Assembly: GCA_900546775.1 (NCBI GenBank)
Contig: UREM01000008.1
Span: forward strand, 1 to 62,513
Source: an uncultured Collinsella sp.
Lineage (GTDB): Bacteria; Actinomycetota; Coriobacteriia; Coriobacteriales; Coriobacteriaceae
Length of the DNA stretch: 62,513 nt
Direction: 5' to 3'
This document shows positions 59,913 through 62,513 of this stretch, one piece after another. Position 1 is the first letter of the stretch. The number at the start of each line of letters is the position of its first letter. The notes beneath the pieces were generated by a model. It was given only the letters and a program-made list of their open reading frames with translations, made no database searches and was not told where the DNA came from. Position numbers and translations under genes: made by a program.

Positions 59913-60268
59913 AATGGGAGGAGGGCGCGGGCGCGGTCCGGATGGGCCGCGCTTTTCCTTTCCCGGGGATGCGGGACTCCCACCGTCCAAGTGCCTTGGA
60001 CGGTGGGAGCTGGATACGACGATATACTGCGCGTGCAACGGGGACACGCGCCTCCTTTTCGGTTGACTCCACCAGTTCGTACAGAGACTTTTCGATTTCC
60101 CGCTTTGATTTGGAGGTCTGTAATTCCATATTTCTGGAATACGGCACGAGGCTGAGCTTCGAAATCGCGTCTTGCGTCGGTAGATTGTTCCGCGTCCGCG
60201 ACCAGTTTTTCAAGGGTGCTAAGCTGGGACTGTATTGAGAGTTCGTTTAGGTGGTTCACATTGTCCAT
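59897..60268 (-). CDS. Small ORF with RiPP-leader-like N-terminus, uncertain
   Basis: A 123-codon frame starting at ATG 60268 (GGTGG about 8 nt upstream). The segment RRDFEAQPRAVFQKYGITDL resembles the conserved end of nitrile-hydratase-type RiPP leaders (A-D-P-x-A-V-L-x-x-x-G-I). It is followed by VSVRTGG and a Cys-containing stretch (GGACPRCTRSISS). The C-terminal third is Arg/Pro-rich and runs through a hairpin, so the real stop may be wrong or the tail not meaningful. It overlaps the end of the preceding convergent gene. Confidence 0.35.
   Translation of the reverse strand: MDNVNHLNELSIQSQLSTLEKLVADAEQSTDARRDFEAQPRAVFQKYGITDLQIKAGNRKVSVRTGGVNRKGGACPRCTRSISSYPAPTVQGTWTVGVPHPRERKSAAHPDRARALLPFHPAT
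59977..60009. repeat. Perfect 15-bp hairpin CTCCCACCGTCCAAG
   Basis: Arms 59977-59991 and 59995-60009 around TGC. No T-tract on either side, and it sits within the uncertain small ORF. Confidence 0.6.
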
Positions 60269-60335
60269 AGCGGTGACCACCAATGTTGAATAGCTGTCTT
60301 GAAAGACTGTGTATTTATACTTGATTTAAGGCGGA

Positions 60336-60995
60336 GTGGAATGTGAGCGCGCAAGGAGATGCGGAATCGATGAGAGCCTCAAAAAAATTACCGCAGTGTT
60401 ATCATCTTCCATCCTATCTATTCTTCCATTTCTGATTCTATGGGCGGCTTGGTCAGCCCTCCCTGATACAATTCCCGCTCATTGGAGTGGGGGTGTGGTT
60501 GATCGATGGGGTAATAAGCTTGAATTGCTGGTTGTTCCGCTGTTTTCCCTGATTGGTTCTATTGCAATTTCTGTGTACCTTATTGTTTCCACGCGGCGAA
60601 GAGAGTTCGCGGATTTCTCTGCTCGAATGCGACGGGACTTTGTTGCGTGCTATATTTCTAGCCTTCTTTTATCGACAACCTGCTCAGTGATAATTGCCGT
60701 TTGGGTTCAGTTGATTCTTGCGCAAAACACTGCGGTTGATGGGGGACTTGGACTATCGATCCTGTATTCCCTTCCCGGGCTATATGTGATCTTGTGCGCC
60801 TTGCCGCCTTTTTATGCGAGCGGCGAGAGCAAAAAGGCAGAGCGCCTGATAACAGTTCTTATTGGCGGCGCGGAGATTGTTCTTTGTGGAATAGTGCTTG
60901 AAGGTTCGGCTGCCTCTTATGCGATGATTGGACTGATGATTCTGTTCTGTGCGTTTGAGATTGTGTCACAGGTAAGGGATAGCCGGTCCTTATGA
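60336..60995 (+). CDS. SdpI/DUF1648-type membrane protein
   Basis: A protein of up to 219 residues with about five TM segments. The DUF1648 signature is clear: SALPDTIPAHWSGGVVDRWG. SdpI members of this family are immunity proteins against the SdpC toxin. The start is unsure: GTG 60336 is very close to AAGGCGG, and an in-frame GTG at 60396 is possible. Lower GC than its neighbours, suggesting separate acquisition. Confidence 0.75.
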   Translation: MECERARRCGIDESLKKITAVLSSSILSILPFLILWAAWSALPDTIPAHWSGGVVDRWGNKLELLVVPLFSLIGSIAISVYLIVSTRRREFADFSARMRRDFVACYISSLLLSTTCSVIIAVWVQLILAQNTAVDGGLGLSILYSLPGLYVILCALPPFYASGESKKAERLITVLIGGAEIVLCGIVLEGSAASYAMIGLMILFCAFEIVSQVRDSRSL

Positions 60996-61098
60996 GCAGG
61001 ATAAGGGCGCACTACGGGCGCCCGGGATTTTGCGGGGCAACTCGGCGTGCCGAGTTCGTTTCCGCTGGTAGCGTAGCCGGTTAAACCGGAAGGCGGTC

Positions 61099-61146
61099 AC
61101 GGCCCGCCGTCATACGCGCCCCGCGCGCCGTATGACGGCGGGCCGT
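61099..61146 (+). terminator. Strong intrinsic terminator
   Basis: Perfect 18-bp stem (ACGGCCCGCCGTCATACG with its complement) followed by TTTCG; between the SdpI-like gene and the convergent coupling-protein gene. Confidence 0.8.
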
Positions 61147-61172
61147 TTTCGCAGGCAGGGCCGTACGACGCG

Positions 61173-62513
61173 TCAGAACCCGTCGGGCGCGGCGGGCGCC
61201 TTGCGCTTCCTGCCGCCGGACGGCGACCCCTTGGGCTTTTTCGGCTTCTCCGGGATGCGCCACACCGGTGCCGGGGAGGTGTTGCGGGCCTCCCCCTCGA
61301 GCGCCCGCGCGAGCAGCGCGCCCTCGGCCTCCGGCGACGTCAGGCCCAGCAGCGGTCCCAGGAACGTCTCGGTGATGTCGCGGCTGGCGAGTGCCATCGG
61401 GCCCTCCGCGTCGATCACGAGCGCGCCGTTCTCGCGCGCGCTCCAGGCCATGAGCTCTGACGGGGTGATCAGCGGCCGGCGCGCCACGGAGAACGACTTG
61501 CCGGACGAGGAGCTCTGCGTCCCCTTGGTGGAGCTCTGCCCGGTCGTCTTGACGCTGTAGTCGCCGAGACGCTTGCTGATCTCCTCCGCCTCGCCGACGG
61601 ACTCCACCGAGAGGACGACCTGGGTGCCGAGCAGCGCCAGCAGCGCGTCCGACTCCGCCCTGGAGTAACCGCACCGCGCCTCGAGCAGATGGGTGTTCTG
61701 GAGCACGAAGACGACGTGCAGCCCGATGCTGCGGACCTCCGCGAGGTCGCCGAGGAGGCGGGGGATCTTGGGGATCCCGGACCCCTCGTCGATGGCGAGC
61801 AGGGTCTCCGCCGGCAGCCTGCCGCCGGACAGGCGCGCGATCTCGCGCAGCGCCGACAGCGCCTGGGAGAAGATGCACGAGACGAGCGCGCCGCGGTCGC
61901 CGTGGTCCGTCGCGCTGGCGATGTAGAGGATGGTCGGCTTGCGCCCGACCGATGCGAGGTCGACCTCGCCGCCCCAGAGCATGCGGCTGACGTCGTCGTC
62001 GCAGAAGGACATGAGGTAGTTGCGCGCGGTGGAGACGAGGGCCTCGCCCCCGCCGCCGTTCGACGAGGCGACGAGGAGGAACTGGCGCGCCGGGTTTCCC
62101 GCCGGCAGGTCCGCGGCGAGCTCCTCCAGCGACTTTACCGCGCTCTTCCCGTCGCGGGGCTCCAGGAGCGCGAGCACGGTCGATAGGTTCCGGGCGCCGT
62201 CGGGGATCCGCCCGTCCGTTATCGCGAGCAGGCAGAGGCCGGTCAGCAGGTTGCGGCTGGCGTCCGTGAAGAACCTCTGGCCGGAGGAGAAGGCGTCGGG
62301 CACGATGGCCGCCGACAGCTCGCGGAGCTCGGCCACAGCACCTGCGACGCCCTCGGTCCCGAGTGCCGCGATGGCGCGGTCGAGGGGGTTGAACCTCGCC
62401 GACTTGACGGGCTCGTCGAGCCGGATGGCGGCGACCTCCATCCCGGCCCTCCTGGCGAGTGTTAGCGTCAATATATTTTTCACCATTTTCACCAACGTAT
62501 TTTCGCCAATCGC
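61173..62513 (-). CDS. Type IV secretion coupling protein (VirD4/TraG family), N-terminally incomplete
   Basis: The C-terminal part of a conjugative coupling ATPase. Present: ARFNPLDRAIAALG, FFTDASRNLLTGLCLLAI, LLAIDEGSGIPKIPRLLGDL (Walker B), GLHVVFVLQNTHLLEARCGY, and the TraG-type GTQVVLSVESVGEAEEI. The Walker A half is absent. The frame is open to the window edge, but an in-frame ATG at 62441 sits 6 nt after AGGAGG, so a 423-residue product lacking Walker A is also possible. The last 50 bases are AT-rich, unlike the rest of the gene. Confidence 0.85.
   Translation of the reverse strand, partial: AIGENTLVKMVKNILTLTLARRAGMEVAAIRLDEPVKSARFNPLDRAIAALGTEGVAGAVAELRELSAAIVPDAFSSGQRFFTDASRNLLTGLCLLAITDGRIPDGARNLSTVLALLEPRDGKSAVKSLEELAADLPAGNPARQFLLVASSNGGGGEALVSTARNYLMSFCDDDVSRMLWGGEVDLASVGRKPTILYIASATDHGDRGALVSCIFSQALSALREIARLSGGRLPAETLLAIDEGSGIPKIPRLLGDLAEVRSIGLHVVFVLQNTHLLEARCGYSRAESDALLALLGTQVVLSVESVGEAEEISKRLGDYSVKTTGQSSTKGTQSSSSGKSFSVARRPLITPSELMAWSARENGALVIDAEGPMALASRDITETFLGPLLGLTSPEAEGALLARALEGEARNTSPAPVWRIPEKPKKPKGSPSGGRKRKAPAAPDGF

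Overview
The window is high-GC, densely packed chromosomal DNA from an anaerobic gut actinobacterium of the class Coriobacteriia, most like Collinsella. This is inferred from the gene mix: a mannose-family PTS, very large sortase-anchored surface proteins, a membrane-embedded LuxR regulator, ECF vitamin transport, Nfn-type electron bifurcation and class B sortase. No 16S gene is present, so the genus is not proven.

Layout. 1-5103: a GntR regulator divergent from a complete EIIA-EIIB-EIIC-EIID PTS, then a small membrane protein and a MarR regulator. 5616-15549: a 2137-residue secreted, wall-anchored GH31 glycosidase, purE, a class B sortase, a MoaE-like protein and a CmpB-type membrane protein. 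15845-19464: purF-purM-purN. 19616-20954: a RelB/PIN toxin-antitoxin pair and a stand-alone PTS EIIA. 21089-28451: a PpiC-type foldase, a YqeY protein, a four-gene polar amino-acid ABC transporter, a cytidylate-kinase-like protein and a LuxR membrane regulator. 28663-39799: three consecutive sortase-anchored surface proteins that share their ends but not their middles. 40206-46263 (minus strand): nfnB, nfnA, pth, prs, glmU. 46462-49710: an ECF transporter (T, fused A-A, S). 50015-55196: xth, a sirtuin, a folP-folK fusion, a BirA-like protein and coaX. 55394: an initiator tRNA-Met, followed by 7 kb of accessory DNA carrying a helicase remnant, an exonuclease-BRCT protein, a GIY-YIG-like protein, a PD-(D/E)XK/DUF4268 protein, a DUF2958 protein, an SdpI-like membrane protein and part of a VirD4/TraG coupling protein.

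How the parts work together. The PTS, GH31 enzyme, sortase and adhesin-like proteins point to a host-glycan-associated life. purE/F/M/N, prs, folP-folK and coaX are nucleotide and cofactor housekeeping. The block after the tRNA looks like an integrated conjugative element with a possible nuclease-based defence cassette.

The intergenic DNA is rich in small palindromic elements of several families. These are: palindromes around a GGGACAG core; two regular arrays of alternately inverted TCTGTAACA/TGTTACAGA repeats with near-constant 25-nt gaps, each directly downstream of a surface-protein gene; and two MITE-like elements with terminal inverted repeats, one of them inside the ECF ATPase coding sequence. 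These repeats, the accessory nuclease cassette and a possible peptide gene at 59897-60268 are the least explained parts of the window.
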